From Angelakisella sp. (lineage in GTDB: Bacteria; Bacillota; Clostridia; Oscillospirales; Ruminococcaceae): a DNA stretch of 57,775 nt. This document shows positions 49,955-57,775 of the stretch, one piece after another (the first letter of the stretch is position 1; every line of letters starts with the position of its first letter). The notes under the pieces are model-generated. The model saw only the letters and a program-made list of their open reading frames with translations. It had not been told where the DNA came from and searched no databases. The stretch is taken from contig JAHHSN010000008.1 in the NCBI GenBank assembly GCA_020025195.1, positions 1-57,775 of the forward strand, written 5' to 3'. Made by a program: the position numbers and the translations under genes.

Positions 49955-51520
49955 TTATGCGTTCGGCTCCGCGTAATAGGCGCCGGCAAAGCTCCAGACG
50001 CCGAGGCTGTTCGCGGTGACGCCCTGCAGGGTCTCGTGGCTGTAAAGCGCGGTCACGCCGCCTCCCAGCACAATCGCGGCCACATCCTCCTTGAGGAGAA
50101 GCTCCTCCGCCTTTTGGAGCAACTCATCCCGCTCCTTGCCCGGCTCCTCCCTGCGGCTCTTTTGGAGCAGCTGGTCGTATTCCTCGCTCAGATAGTTCGG
50201 GAAGTTGGCGGCCGACCGACTCTCAAACAGTTCCAGTACCGCGGCGGGGTCGTCGAAATCCTTCAACATGCCGGCGCGGACGACGTCATAGTCGCCCTCC
50301 TCCCGCAGCTTGAGGAATTCATCATAGGGCTTCGCCAAAACCTTTACCTCAATGCCGAGCGCGGCCTTCCACTGTTCCGCCGCCGCCTTCGCGATGCGGA
50401 CATTGACGTCGTTTTCCTCCTCGGTGAGGATGCAGGTGAGAAGGGTAAGGCTCTTGGGGACATCCTCGGCCTCCGCCAAGGCCGCCTTGGCCGCTTCAAG
50501 GTCATAAGCAGCCAGAGGCTCTCCCTGGGAGAAGCGGTCCTTTGCCCGCTGTGCAACAGGGGCCGTCTCACTGCCGGCCGCCGCCAGCACCGCCTCACGG
50601 TCGAGCGACAGACTGAGCGCGCGGCGTACCGCCTCATCCTTGATTTTGGCTTGGTTGAGGGCGAAGTAATAAACACTGCCGTCCTCCCACTCGGTGGTCT
50701 TGCCGCCCGGCACCGGCGCAAGCGCCGCCTGCAGAGTGCCGTCCGAGGCCGCCTTCAGCAGCGCCTCCCCGGAGCGGATGACAAATTCGAGGGTGTTGCC
50801 CTTTATTTCCTGAGAAGCGCGGAAGCTCTCGTTCCTGGTCAGGGTCACATGGTCGTCCCGCACCCATTCGGTGAGGGTATAGGCGCCGTTCCCCATGAGG
50901 GTATCCGGGTTCAGGAACCAGCCCTCGGCGTTTTGGGAGACGACGTCCTCCCGCACCGGGAAAAAGGCGGGCAGGGAAAGCAGTACCGGGAAGTAAGCGC
51001 AGTCGCCCTCCAGCGTAACGACAAGCTTCCCGTCCTCGGTCGCCGCGAGCCCCAGCCGGTCAGGCTTCTTGGGGTCGTAAGAATCGGCGCCCAGAATGAT
51101 GTCAAAGAGATAGGCATAGGGGCATTCCGCCTCCCCGCTGATGACGCGGGTCCATGCATAGATAAAGTCCTCCGCCTTGAGAGGGGTCCCGTCCGACCAG
51201 CAGGCGTTCTTCCGGATGGTGAAGGTGTAGACCGGACGCTTGGCCGCATTCTTGGTGCGGGTAAGCGTCCACCCCTCCGCCGCGGCGGGAACCACCTCTC
51301 CCTCGGCGTTTTTCGCGGTCAGCCCCTCAAAGAGGTGGCTCACCAGCGACAGGTCGCCCGGGGAGGCGGCACAGGCGGGGTCGAGGGTCGCGGGGTCCTC
51401 CGTGAGGCCGACCCGGATGACCGTCTCCTCCGGCACCTTATCCTCAAAATAAGTTACGCTCCCACAGCCGGCGAGAAGCGCCAGCGACGCCGCCAGAATG
51501 AGAGCCAAAAGCTTCTTCAT
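49955..51520 (-). CDS. Oligopeptide ABC transporter substrate-binding lipoprotein
   Basis: A 521-residue family 5 solute-binding protein (OppA/DppA type). The lipoprotein signal peptide MKKLLALILAASLALLAGCG has its lipobox Cys at 19. The DPATLDPACAASPGDL opening and the KNACWSDGTPLKAEDFIYAWTR region (about 105-125) are diagnostic. The ATG at 51520 is behind GGAGG. No permease or ATPase genes lie next to it, so it is an orphan binding protein. It may feed a transporter encoded elsewhere or act as a receptor. Confidence 0.92.
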   Translation of the reverse strand: MKKLLALILAASLALLAGCGSVTYFEDKVPEETVIRVGLTEDPATLDPACAASPGDLSLVSHLFEGLTAKNAEGEVVPAAAEGWTLTRTKNAAKRPVYTFTIRKNACWSDGTPLKAEDFIYAWTRVISGEAECPYAYLFDIILGADSYDPKKPDRLGLAATEDGKLVVTLEGDCAYFPVLLSLPAFFPVREDVVSQNAEGWFLNPDTLMGNGAYTLTEWVRDDHVTLTRNESFRASQEIKGNTLEFVIRSGEALLKAASDGTLQAALAPVPGGKTTEWEDGSVYYFALNQAKIKDEAVRRALSLSLDREAVLAAAGSETAPVAQRAKDRFSQGEPLAAYDLEAAKAALAEAEDVPKSLTLLTCILTEEENDVNVRIAKAAAEQWKAALGIEVKVLAKPYDEFLKLREEGDYDVVRAGMLKDFDDPAAVLELFESRSAANFPNYLSEEYDQLLQKSRREEPGKERDELLQKAEELLLKEDVAAIVLGGGVTALYSHETLQGVTANSLGVWSFAGAYYAEPNA

Positions 51521-51635
51521 GTCTTTTTCCTCCACTTTGGTAATGGTTCTATTTTATCGGATTTTATTCCAAATGAAAAGGGATTTGGAGAATATTCCGT
51601 AATTTTCACGATTCTATTACAAAAACGCCTTTTCA

Positions 51636-51664
51636 TTGAAACGCGCGCGCGCGTGCGCTATAAT
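51636..51664 (+). promoter_or_regulatory. iscS-thiI promoter with alternating CG spacer
   Basis: TTGAAA (51636-51641) and TATAAT (51659-51664). The 17-bp spacer is wholly alternating pyrimidine-purine, six CG steps then TGCGC. An AT palindrome (51659-51676) contains the -10. Confidence 0.8.
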
Positions 51665-51719
51665 AATATTATTATACACTTCTTGTAGTAGAAATACAGT
51701 CAGAAAGCGAGAGAGCCCC

Positions 51720-52856
51720 TTGGAACACTATCTGGACAACAGCGCCACCACGGCAGTTTCCGCCCCCGTGGCAGAGCTTGTTCTTAAAATAATGACCGAA
51801 GAATACGGCAATCCTTCCTCCCTGCACCGCAAAGGCTTCCTTTCGGAGCGGCGGCTCACCGAGGCCCGGGAACGGATTGCCTCCGTGCTTGGCGTCTCCC
51901 GGGAGGAGATCGTCTTTACAAGCGGCGGCACCGAGGCCAACAACCTCGCGCTCCTCGGCGGGGCGCGCGCCCTGCGGCGGCGGGGCAACCGTGTCGTTAC
52001 CACCATGATCGAGCATGAATCCGTCCTTAAAACGATGGAGGCGCTGGAGGAGGAGGGCTTTGAGGTCGTTTTCGTCCCCCCGGAGGCGGACGGCAGCATC
52101 TCCCCCGGGCGCTTTGCCGAGGCCTGCAACGAAAAGACCGTTCTCGCCTCCTGCATGATGGTCAACAGCGAGACCGGCGCCGTCAACAATATTAAAGCCA
52201 TTGCTGAAGCCGCCCACCGCAAAAACCCGAAGCTCCTGTTCCACACCGACTGCGTACAGGCGTTCTGCCGGCTGGAGACCCTTCCCCGCCGGCTGGGGGT
52301 GGAGCTTATGAGCGTAAGCGGCCACAAGATCCACGCCCCCAAGGGCACCGGCGCCCTCTATGTGAAAAAGGGCGTCCGGCTGCTTCCCCCGCTCCACGGC
52401 TCAGGGCAGGAGCAGGGACTGCGTCCCGGCACCGAAAATGTCCCCGGCTATGCGGGACTGGGGCTGGCAGCGGAGCTTTTATATGGCAGGAGAAAAGAGA
52501 ATCTCGCCCATTTTGAGGCGCTTCGGGAACGACTTCTTACAAATTTGAAACAATGCGATGACATCTGCATCAATTCCGCCCCCGGAGCAGCACCCTATAT
52601 TGTGAATCTTTCGGTCAAAGGCGTCCGGAGCGAGATCATGATCCACTTCCTGGAGGAATATGAGGTCTACGTTTCCAGCGGCTCCGCCTGCTCCAAGGGC
52701 GCCCGGAGCCACGTTCTTACCGCCATGGGACTTCCTCCCGAGCGGCTCGACAGTGCCATCCGCGTCAGCATGACCGACACCACCACCGAGGAGGACATTG
52801 ACGCGTTCTGTCAGGGGCTCCTCGAAGGAACCCGGAAAATCACAAAAATACGTTGA
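51720..52856 (+). CDS. Cysteine desulfurase (IscS/NifS family)
   Basis: A 378-residue PLP enzyme that moves sulfur from cysteine to acceptors. It shows YLDNSATT at the start, FTSGGTEANNLAL (about 68-80), the PLP Lys in SVSGHKIHAPKGTG (about 198) and the persulfide Cys in SSGSACSKG (about 322). The start is TTG at 51720, behind AGCGAGAGAG, a weak site. thiI follows 17 bases downstream, so its main job here is probably to supply sulfur for 4-thiouridine in tRNA. It is the usual partner in Firmicutes. Confidence 0.93.
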   Translation: MEHYLDNSATTAVSAPVAELVLKIMTEEYGNPSSLHRKGFLSERRLTEARERIASVLGVSREEIVFTSGGTEANNLALLGGARALRRRGNRVVTTMIEHESVLKTMEALEEEGFEVVFVPPEADGSISPGRFAEACNEKTVLASCMMVNSETGAVNNIKAIAEAAHRKNPKLLFHTDCVQAFCRLETLPRRLGVELMSVSGHKIHAPKGTGALYVKKGVRLLPPLHGSGQEQGLRPGTENVPGYAGLGLAAELLYGRRKENLAHFEALRERLLTNLKQCDDICINSAPGAAPYIVNLSVKGVRSEIMIHFLEEYEVYVSSGSACSKGARSHVLTAMGLPPERLDSAIRVSMTDTTTEEDIDAFCQGLLEGTRKITKIR

Positions 52857-52873
52857 GGAGTACCCACCGTCCT

Positions 52874-54061
52874 ATGAAAGAAATTATTCTGCTTAAAAGC
52901 GGAGAGATCGCCCTCAAAGGGCTCAACAAGCATCGCTTCGAGGAGGCGATGATGAAAAACGCGCGCTTCCGCCTACAGTCCCTTGGGGACTTTAAGCTCT
53001 GGAGTGCCCAGTCCACCACCTATGTCGAGCCTCTCTCGGAGGACATCGACATGGACGAGGCGGTCCGTCGGCTCGGCACCGTATTCGGCATTGCCGCCCT
53101 CACCCGCAGCGCCGTTGTCGAAAAGGACTTTGAAGCCATCAAGGAGGCTTCCGTCCCCTATTTTTATGACATCCTGCACGACGCCCGCACCTTTAAGGTC
53201 TGCGCCAAGCGCAGCGACAAGGCCTTCCCCATGAAAAGCCCTGAGATCTGTCGGGAGCTGGGTGCGCACCTCCTTTCCCATTTCCATCACCTCCGCGTCA
53301 AGGTGGAGGACCCCGACGTCACCATCACCGTGGAAATCCGAGAGCAGAACGCCTACCTCCACGCCGACCAGCTCCCCGGAGCGGGCGGCATCCCGGTAGG
53401 GACCGGCGGGCGGGCCATGCTGCTGCTTTCCGGCGGCATCGACAGCCCCGTCGCGGGCTACATGATGGCGAAGCGCGGTCTGGAGATCGCGGCGGTCCAC
53501 TTCGCGAGTCCTCCCTATACCAGCGACCGCGCCCGTCAGAAGGTTCTGGACCTGGCCCGGGAGATCACCCCCTATACCGGCCGCGTCCGGCTCTTTGTGG
53601 TGCCCTTCACGGAGCTGCAGGAGGTGCTGCGGGAGCGCTGCCCCGAGGACTTCTTCACCATCCTCATGCGCCGCTATATGATGCGGGTCGCGGAAATCCT
53701 GGCCGGCCGCACCGGCTGCGGCGCCCTCATCACCGGGGAAAGCCTCGGGCAGGTCGCCAGCCAGACCATGCAGGCAATCGGCTGCACCGATATCGTCACC
53801 CGGCTCCCGGTCTTCCGGCCCATGATCGGCATGGACAAGGAGGAGATCATTACCCTGAGCCGCAGGATCGGCACCTTTGAGACCTCCATCCTGCCCTATG
53901 AGGACTGCTGCACCGTCTTTACCCCCCGCCACCCCAAAACCAAGCCCACGGTGGAAGCGGTGGAGGAGATCGAGCGGGAAATGGCCATCGACGATGCTTT
54001 GGTGCAGAAGGCCGCGGAGGAAGCCGAGGAGCTTCTCATCCGTTTCACTTCTCCTCTATAA
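52874..54061 (+). CDS. thiI: tRNA 4-thiouridine synthase ThiI
   Basis: A 395-residue enzyme that adenylates tRNA U8 and inserts sulfur. The N-terminal ferredoxin-like domain begins MKEIILLKSGEIALKGLNKH. A THUMP domain (about 60-165) and the PP-loop LLLSGGIDSPVAGYMMAKRG (about 182-200) follow. It has no C-terminal rhodanese domain, as is normal outside enterobacteria. The ATG at 52874 has GAGGAG 13 bases upstream, a long spacing. The frame is open from a TTG seven codons earlier. Confidence 0.94.
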   Translation: MKEIILLKSGEIALKGLNKHRFEEAMMKNARFRLQSLGDFKLWSAQSTTYVEPLSEDIDMDEAVRRLGTVFGIAALTRSAVVEKDFEAIKEASVPYFYDILHDARTFKVCAKRSDKAFPMKSPEICRELGAHLLSHFHHLRVKVEDPDVTITVEIREQNAYLHADQLPGAGGIPVGTGGRAMLLLSGGIDSPVAGYMMAKRGLEIAAVHFASPPYTSDRARQKVLDLAREITPYTGRVRLFVVPFTELQEVLRERCPEDFFTILMRRYMMRVAEILAGRTGCGALITGESLGQVASQTMQAIGCTDIVTRLPVFRPMIGMDKEEIITLSRRIGTFETSILPYEDCCTVFTPRHPKTKPTVEAVEEIEREMAIDDALVQKAAEEAEELLIRFTSPL

Positions 54062-54149
54062 TTTTTACAGGAATTTTACTGGGAATTCATAATTTTACGA
54101 TATAGTTTTTTAGGGCGGGTTTTCCCGCACTGAGGAGGGATCTTCCGAC

Positions 54150-57100
54150 ATGAAAATGGATATGATCGCGGTCGGCAGCGAAGCCAAGTACCGCAATCAT
54201 TTTGACGCCGCATATCAGTATCTCAAAAAAGAGGCCGCTTCGGTCGGCGCCTCGGTGGAAAACTACCACATTCTCCGTGCTGAGCCCACCGCGCTCTTTA
54301 AGGCGGTGCGGGACAGCATGCAGAAAAACGAGGTCGTCTGCCTGCTCGCCGCGCCGGAGCCGGAGGTCGCCGGCACCATTCTGAAGATCGTCTGCTCCGG
54401 TTTGGAGCTGGATAACACCATCGATCCCACTCTGGAAAAGCAGGTGGAGCTCCGTGCCTCTCTGCTGGGGCGGAAATTCACCTTTGAGGAGCTGGCCTCC
54501 TTCGCCAGCTTCCCCGTCGGCGCACGGGTCATCAAAAACCCCGCGGGGCTGGTGCAGGGCTATGCCATCACCGCCAAAAAGCAGGTCCTTCTGGTGCTGC
54601 CCGCCGTTCCCAGCGAGCTTTCCACCCTCTATTCTTCCGAGGTGCGCCCCATTCTGGCGGGGTATTCCGGTATGGCGGCCAGCTACGGCATGGTGCGCGT
54701 TCTGGAGATCGACAGCTTTTCCGTTCCGGAGGAGCTGCGCCGTCTCGCCGCGGAGCAAAAGGACCTTCATCTTTCCTGCCAGCAGAGCGGCGGCGACTAT
54801 GAAATTTACATCGAAGCCGTCGGCGCCACGCAGGAGGCGGCCGACAGCCTCAAAAACAGCGCGATCCAGAAGATGCACGAACGCTTCGGCATCTATCTTT
54901 ACTGCATCGGCAACCAGCCCCTGCCCGCCATCGTTTCGGAGGGGCTCACCAAGAATAATCTCACCCTTGCGGCAGCGGAGCTGGGCGTAAACGGCGCCCT
55001 GCAGGAGCTGCTCTCCTCCACCTGGGGGGCGCGTACCTTCTTCCGGGGCGGCTTCCGGGATGAGGAGGTCCGTCAGGAGATGCACCTCCCCCACAAGCTG
55101 CTATCCGAAGGGGACGGCAGCAGCGCGGCGCTGGCCGCCGCGATGGCGGTGCAGGCCCGCAAGATGAACCACTCCTCGCTCGGCGTCGGCATCTGCTGCC
55201 GCTGTCCCGAGGAGGCGTCCGGCGGAGAGCGCGTCCGTCTGGTGGTCGCTCTCGCCGACAAGAGAAAAATCTGGACCAAGCGTCTGGAGGTCACAAAGGC
55301 CCGCGGTCAAAAGGAGATCTGCGAGCTGGCGGCGTGGCAGGCGCTCAATATGGTGCGGCTCTATGCCGCGCAGTACCCCTCTCTCCTGCCCGGCGGTGTG
55401 GACGTTTCCAAGGCAGAGAAGCGCCTGCTCGGTCTGCCCGCACTCTTCAGTCATAAGAAATCTGCTTCCGGGACAACCCCCTCCTCCTTTGCAGAGGAGA
55501 CGGAGGCGGGAAATATAAAAGAAAAGGAAACTGGAACCATGAAGCTCTCATCCAAAAAAACCTCCAAGGTGAAAAAGTCTCCCGTCAGGGCGAACAGCTC
55601 CACCGCGGAGGCCGTAAAGGGGACCAACCTGATTCAGCGCCTCAAGATGCGCCGACTGACCAAGGGCGATAAGACCCGGCTCGGCGTGCTGGCACTCTGT
55701 CTCGTGGTATTCCTCGCCTGCATCATCTACATCATTTCGGTCAAGATGGAATCCATCACCAACGAAAAGCTCTCCGAGGAGCTGGCCGGAATGTTCGGCA
55801 GCGACGTCAAGGTGGAAAACTACCCCAAGGACTACATTCCCGGCTTTGAGGCGCTCTACGCCCAGAACCCGGATATCGCCGGGTGGATCACCATGCCGGA
55901 CAGCAAGCTCAACTATGCCGTCATGCAGGCGGCCGACAACAAAAAGTACGACCGTACCGATTTCTATCTCAAGAGCAATCAGCACGGCATCCCCTTCGCG
56001 GATTTCCGCGTAGACCTCAAGAAGCCTTCCTTTAATACCATCCTCTATTCCCACAACATGGACGACGGACAGATGTTCGGGGAGCTGACCAACTTCAAGC
56101 GTCTCGCCTACTATCAGTCCCACCCCCTCATCAACTTCAAGAGCGTCTACCGGGACGATCAGTACAAGATCTTCGCCGTTGTGGTCTGCAAGGCCAACGA
56201 TCCCGATTTCGATTACCATAACTTCGTTGACAGCAACAGTCCCGCCGCCATTGACGATTATCTGCACCGGATCCTGGAGCGTTCCCTCATCAAGACCACC
56301 GTGGACGTCAAGAACACCGACCGTCTCCTGACGCTCTCCACCTGCGACTACTCCTTCCGCGATCCCGATACCAACAAGCAGATCGCACGTCTCGTGGTCT
56401 TTGCCCGCGCCGTCCGCCCGGGTGAAAAGGCCACCGTCAACACCGACGCCGCCATCCTCAATCCCAATCCCAAGATGCCCAAGGAATGGTTCGATTATAT
56501 TCAGAAGCTGCAGGAGAAGAAGGCCGCCGAAGCGCTGGAGAAGGAGCAGAAGGCGTATATCGATCTCTGGCTCACCGAGGCCGAGAAGGTCGGCACCGTG
56601 CAGGAGCAGTATGAGCTGGCCCAGCAGCGTGCCGCCGACGCGGAAACCCACCTGACCCCCACCGAGCTCGCTTCCGGCATGACCCCCGATGAAATCCTGC
56701 AGTCCATCAATTACCGCAAGAAGCTCTTTAACCTGCTCATTTCCGGTCAGGAGAGCGCTCTTGCCGTAGAAAACAAACTGAGTCTCTGCACCGAGCGTTC
56801 CTCTGTCCTCGGCAAATACTTCACCGATGAAGAGCTGTGGGCCATCAACAGCTGGGGCGTTCTGGAGCACCGCTACAAAGTCATCAGTGATCCCGCCTCC
56901 GGCAAGTTCCTGACCAATGCGGAGATAAAAGATACCTCCAAGACCTCCGGTGAGCAGCTCGACCTCATGAGACAGCGGCAGGCCGAAGTTCAGAAATACC
57001 TGACCCCCGATCAGATCGACGCCTGCAAGAACTGGGATGAGCTTTCCGCCAAGACTGCCGAAGCAAAGGCGAACCGCGCCAATCTGGAAAAGAAGGCACT

Positions 57101-57775
57101 GGAGCTTGGCTTTAAGCAGGAAGAAATCGATAAGATGTCGGTAGCGGAACTCAAGGCCGCCATCGATAAGAAGCTCAATCAGGGCAAGATCGACGAGATC
57201 ATTTCCAAGATCAAGGCGCTCGCGCCCGATGCGACTGGTGCCAACGGCAAGCAGTTTACCGAAATGAGTCTGGATGAGCTCAGTTCTTTCCTCGGTACGC
57301 TCCAGAATGAGCGCGCCAGTCTGGAGGAGCAGGCAAAGAAATACGGAATCCCGCAGGATAAACTGGCGAGCTACCCAAGCAACGCCGCACTTTCTGAGGC
57401 TGTCAAGGCTCAGAAAGGTACATACGACAAGCTGCTGAGCGACCTTATTTCCAAGTACCCTGACAAGAAAACGGAGCTGGAAAAGCTGAGCTACAATGAA
57501 CTTCTCAACTATGATTCCAACGCGAAAGCGGAGATGGAACAGCTGAAGAAGGAAGCGGAATCCATCGGCATGACCAAAGAGGAGATTGCCAAGTATCCGG
57601 ACGCGGCCGCTCTCCGGGCCGCCATTGAATCCAAGAAGAAAGCCAATCAGGACGCCGCCCTCAAGGCGGAAATGGATAAGCTCAAGGCGGAGGCCCTCTC
57701 GGTTGGCATGACGGAAGAGGAGATCGCGAAGCATAAGGATCCGGCCGCTCTCCGAGCCGCCATTGAGGAAAAGAA
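54150..57775 (+). CDS. CinA-like/class B sortase/coiled-coil fusion (runs off window)
   Basis: One open frame of 1208 codons without a stop, truncated by the window end. Residues about 1-170 resemble a MoCF/CinA N-terminal domain (MIAVGSEAKY; NPAGLVQGYAI; LPAVPSEL) but lack TGGLGPT. Residues about 255-430 resemble the CinA C-terminal domain (LTLAAAELGVNGAL in place of AESCTGG), so both halves look catalytically dead. After a charged linker a membrane helix (about 511-531) precedes a class B sortase domain with His635 (YSHNMDD), Cys732 (LSTCDY) and Arg747. From about 780 onward there is a Lys/Glu/Ala-rich coiled coil ending in 46-residue repeats. TGAGGAGGG precedes the ATG at 54150. AAAAGGAAA also sits eight bases before the in-frame ATG at 55539 (residue 464), so the sortase may also be made separately. 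Confidence 0.85.
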   Translation, partial: MKMDMIAVGSEAKYRNHFDAAYQYLKKEAASVGASVENYHILRAEPTALFKAVRDSMQKNEVVCLLAAPEPEVAGTILKIVCSGLELDNTIDPTLEKQVELRASLLGRKFTFEELASFASFPVGARVIKNPAGLVQGYAITAKKQVLLVLPAVPSELSTLYSSEVRPILAGYSGMAASYGMVRVLEIDSFSVPEELRRLAAEQKDLHLSCQQSGGDYEIYIEAVGATQEAADSLKNSAIQKMHERFGIYLYCIGNQPLPAIVSEGLTKNNLTLAAAELGVNGALQELLSSTWGARTFFRGGFRDEEVRQEMHLPHKLLSEGDGSSAALAAAMAVQARKMNHSSLGVGICCRCPEEASGGERVRLVVALADKRKIWTKRLEVTKARGQKEICELAAWQALNMVRLYAAQYPSLLPGGVDVSKAEKRLLGLPALFSHKKSASGTTPSSFAEETEAGNIKEKETGTMKLSSKKTSKVKKSPVRANSSTAEAVKGTNLIQRLKMRRLTKGDKTRLGVLALCLVVFLACIIYIISVKMESITNEKLSEELAGMFGSDVKVENYPKDYIPGFEALYAQNPDIAGWITMPDSKLNYAVMQAADNKKYDRTDFYLKSNQHGIPFADFRVDLKKPSFNTILYSHNMDDGQMFGELTNFKRLAYYQSHPLINFKSVYRDDQYKIFAVVVCKANDPDFDYHNFVDSNSPAAIDDYLHRILERSLIKTTVDVKNTDRLLTLSTCDYSFRDPDTNKQIARLVVFARAVRPGEKATVNTDAAILNPNPKMPKEWFDYIQKLQEKKAAEALEKEQKAYIDLWLTEAEKVGTVQEQYELAQQRAADAETHLTPTELASGMTPDEILQSINYRKKLFNLLISGQESALAVENKLSLCTERSSVLGKYFTDEELWAINSWGVLEHRYKVISDPASGKFLTNAEIKDTSKTSGEQLDLMRQRQAEVQKYLTPDQIDACKNWDELSAKTAEAKANRANLEKKALELGFKQEEIDKMSVAELKAAIDKKLNQGKIDEIISKIKALAPDATGANGKQFTEMSLDELSSFLGTLQNERASLEEQAKKYGIPQDKLASYPSNAALSEAVKAQKGTYDKLLSDLISKYPDKKTELEKLSYNELLNYDSNAKAEMEQLKKEAESIGMTKEEIAKYPDAAALRAAIESKKKANQDAALKAEMDKLKAEALSVGMTEEEIAKHKDPAALRAAIEEK
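57525..57775 (+). repeat. 46-codon tandem repeats in the sortase fusion tail
   Basis: Two close copies start at 57525 and 57663 (138-bp period): KAEMEQLKKEAESIGMTKEE and KAEMDKLKAEALSVGMTEEE, each ending (D/P)AALRAAIE. Older diverged units lie upstream (RANLEKKALELGFKQEEI and RASLEEQAKKYGIPQDKL). The array continues past the window. Confidence 0.85.

Noticed and set aside
55548..57734. 728-codon minus-strand frame opposite the sortase fusion
   Set aside because: It is a shadow of the repetitive Lys/Glu-rich plus-strand gene, whose sortase His, Cys and Arg motifs and ribosome-binding site are clear.

Overview
The window looks like a chromosomal segment of a GC-rich member of the Clostridia, probably Oscillospirales/Ruminococcaceae-like. 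The evidence is strong AGGAGG ribosome-binding sites, SigA-type promoters with mostly 17-bp spacers, HPr kinase, WhiA, Rex, a CIRCE element, a DUF4364 regulator, DnaD/DnaC-type primosome proteins and many clostridial families of unknown function. I see no rRNA, CRISPR array or classical insertion sequence. There are two tRNA genes, Ser(GGA) and Leu(GAG).

Layout. 0-7 kb: asnS, tRNA-Ser, a membrane-anchored XRE regulator, ktrB-ktrA potassium uptake, and poorly characterised genes ending in a tandem TSCPD protein. 7-10 kb: dnaD, dnaC-like and tcdA operon with a 36-codon small gene. 10-16 kb: prfB without its usual frameshift, a RING-like/DUF2628 membrane protein, the rpsF-ssb-rpsR operon and a BspA-type leucine-rich-repeat surface protein. 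16-25 kb: tdk, an EFR1-type ferredoxin/flavodoxin, the nfeD-SPFH pair, a HAD phosphatase, a DUF5685-dnaJ-membrane protein operon, a processive-type glycosyltransferase and a zinc-ribbon membrane protein.

24.9-30.4 kb holds the most striking feature. The ferrous iron transporter gene feoB is cut in two by a 3.5-kb segment that carries a short large-serine-recombinase-like gene and a complete membrane pyrophosphatase gene (hppA). Both junctions share TGTGGT. Removing the segment restores feoB exactly in frame through the conserved CMGFGCN motif. Joining the segment's own ends recreates a 30-bp near-perfect dyad with the form expected of a serine-recombinase attP site. This may be an excisable gene-interrupting element, i.e. 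a DNA-level switch of iron uptake that carries an ion pump.

30-48 kb: mscS, an MGMT-like gene, trkA-trkH (a second potassium system), then hprK-murB-whiA-dnaE-pfkA. dnaE contains a run of 14 C. Next come an ECF sigma/anti-sigma pair, a small divergent regulatory module (XRE gene against a two-gene sigma-4-like operon, with a shared operator-like repeat), a lipase-like hydrolase, a USP-like protein, rex and rsmA. 49-57.8 kb: tRNA-Leu, hsp20 with CIRCE, an oligopeptide-binding lipoprotein, an iscS-type cysteine desulfurase and thiI (4-thiouridine pathway). The iscS promoter spacer is entirely alternating CG-type sequence. The window ends inside a very long open gene that fuses a degenerate CinA-like protein to a membrane class B sortase and a repetitive coiled-coil tail.

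Recurring themes are potassium and ion homeostasis (KtrAB, TrkAH, MscS, a K+-dependent pyrophosphatase), redox and carbon control (Rex, HprK, PfkA), and cell-surface functions (LRR protein, glycosyltransferase, sortase). Functions are inferred from sequence reading alone. No database search was run.
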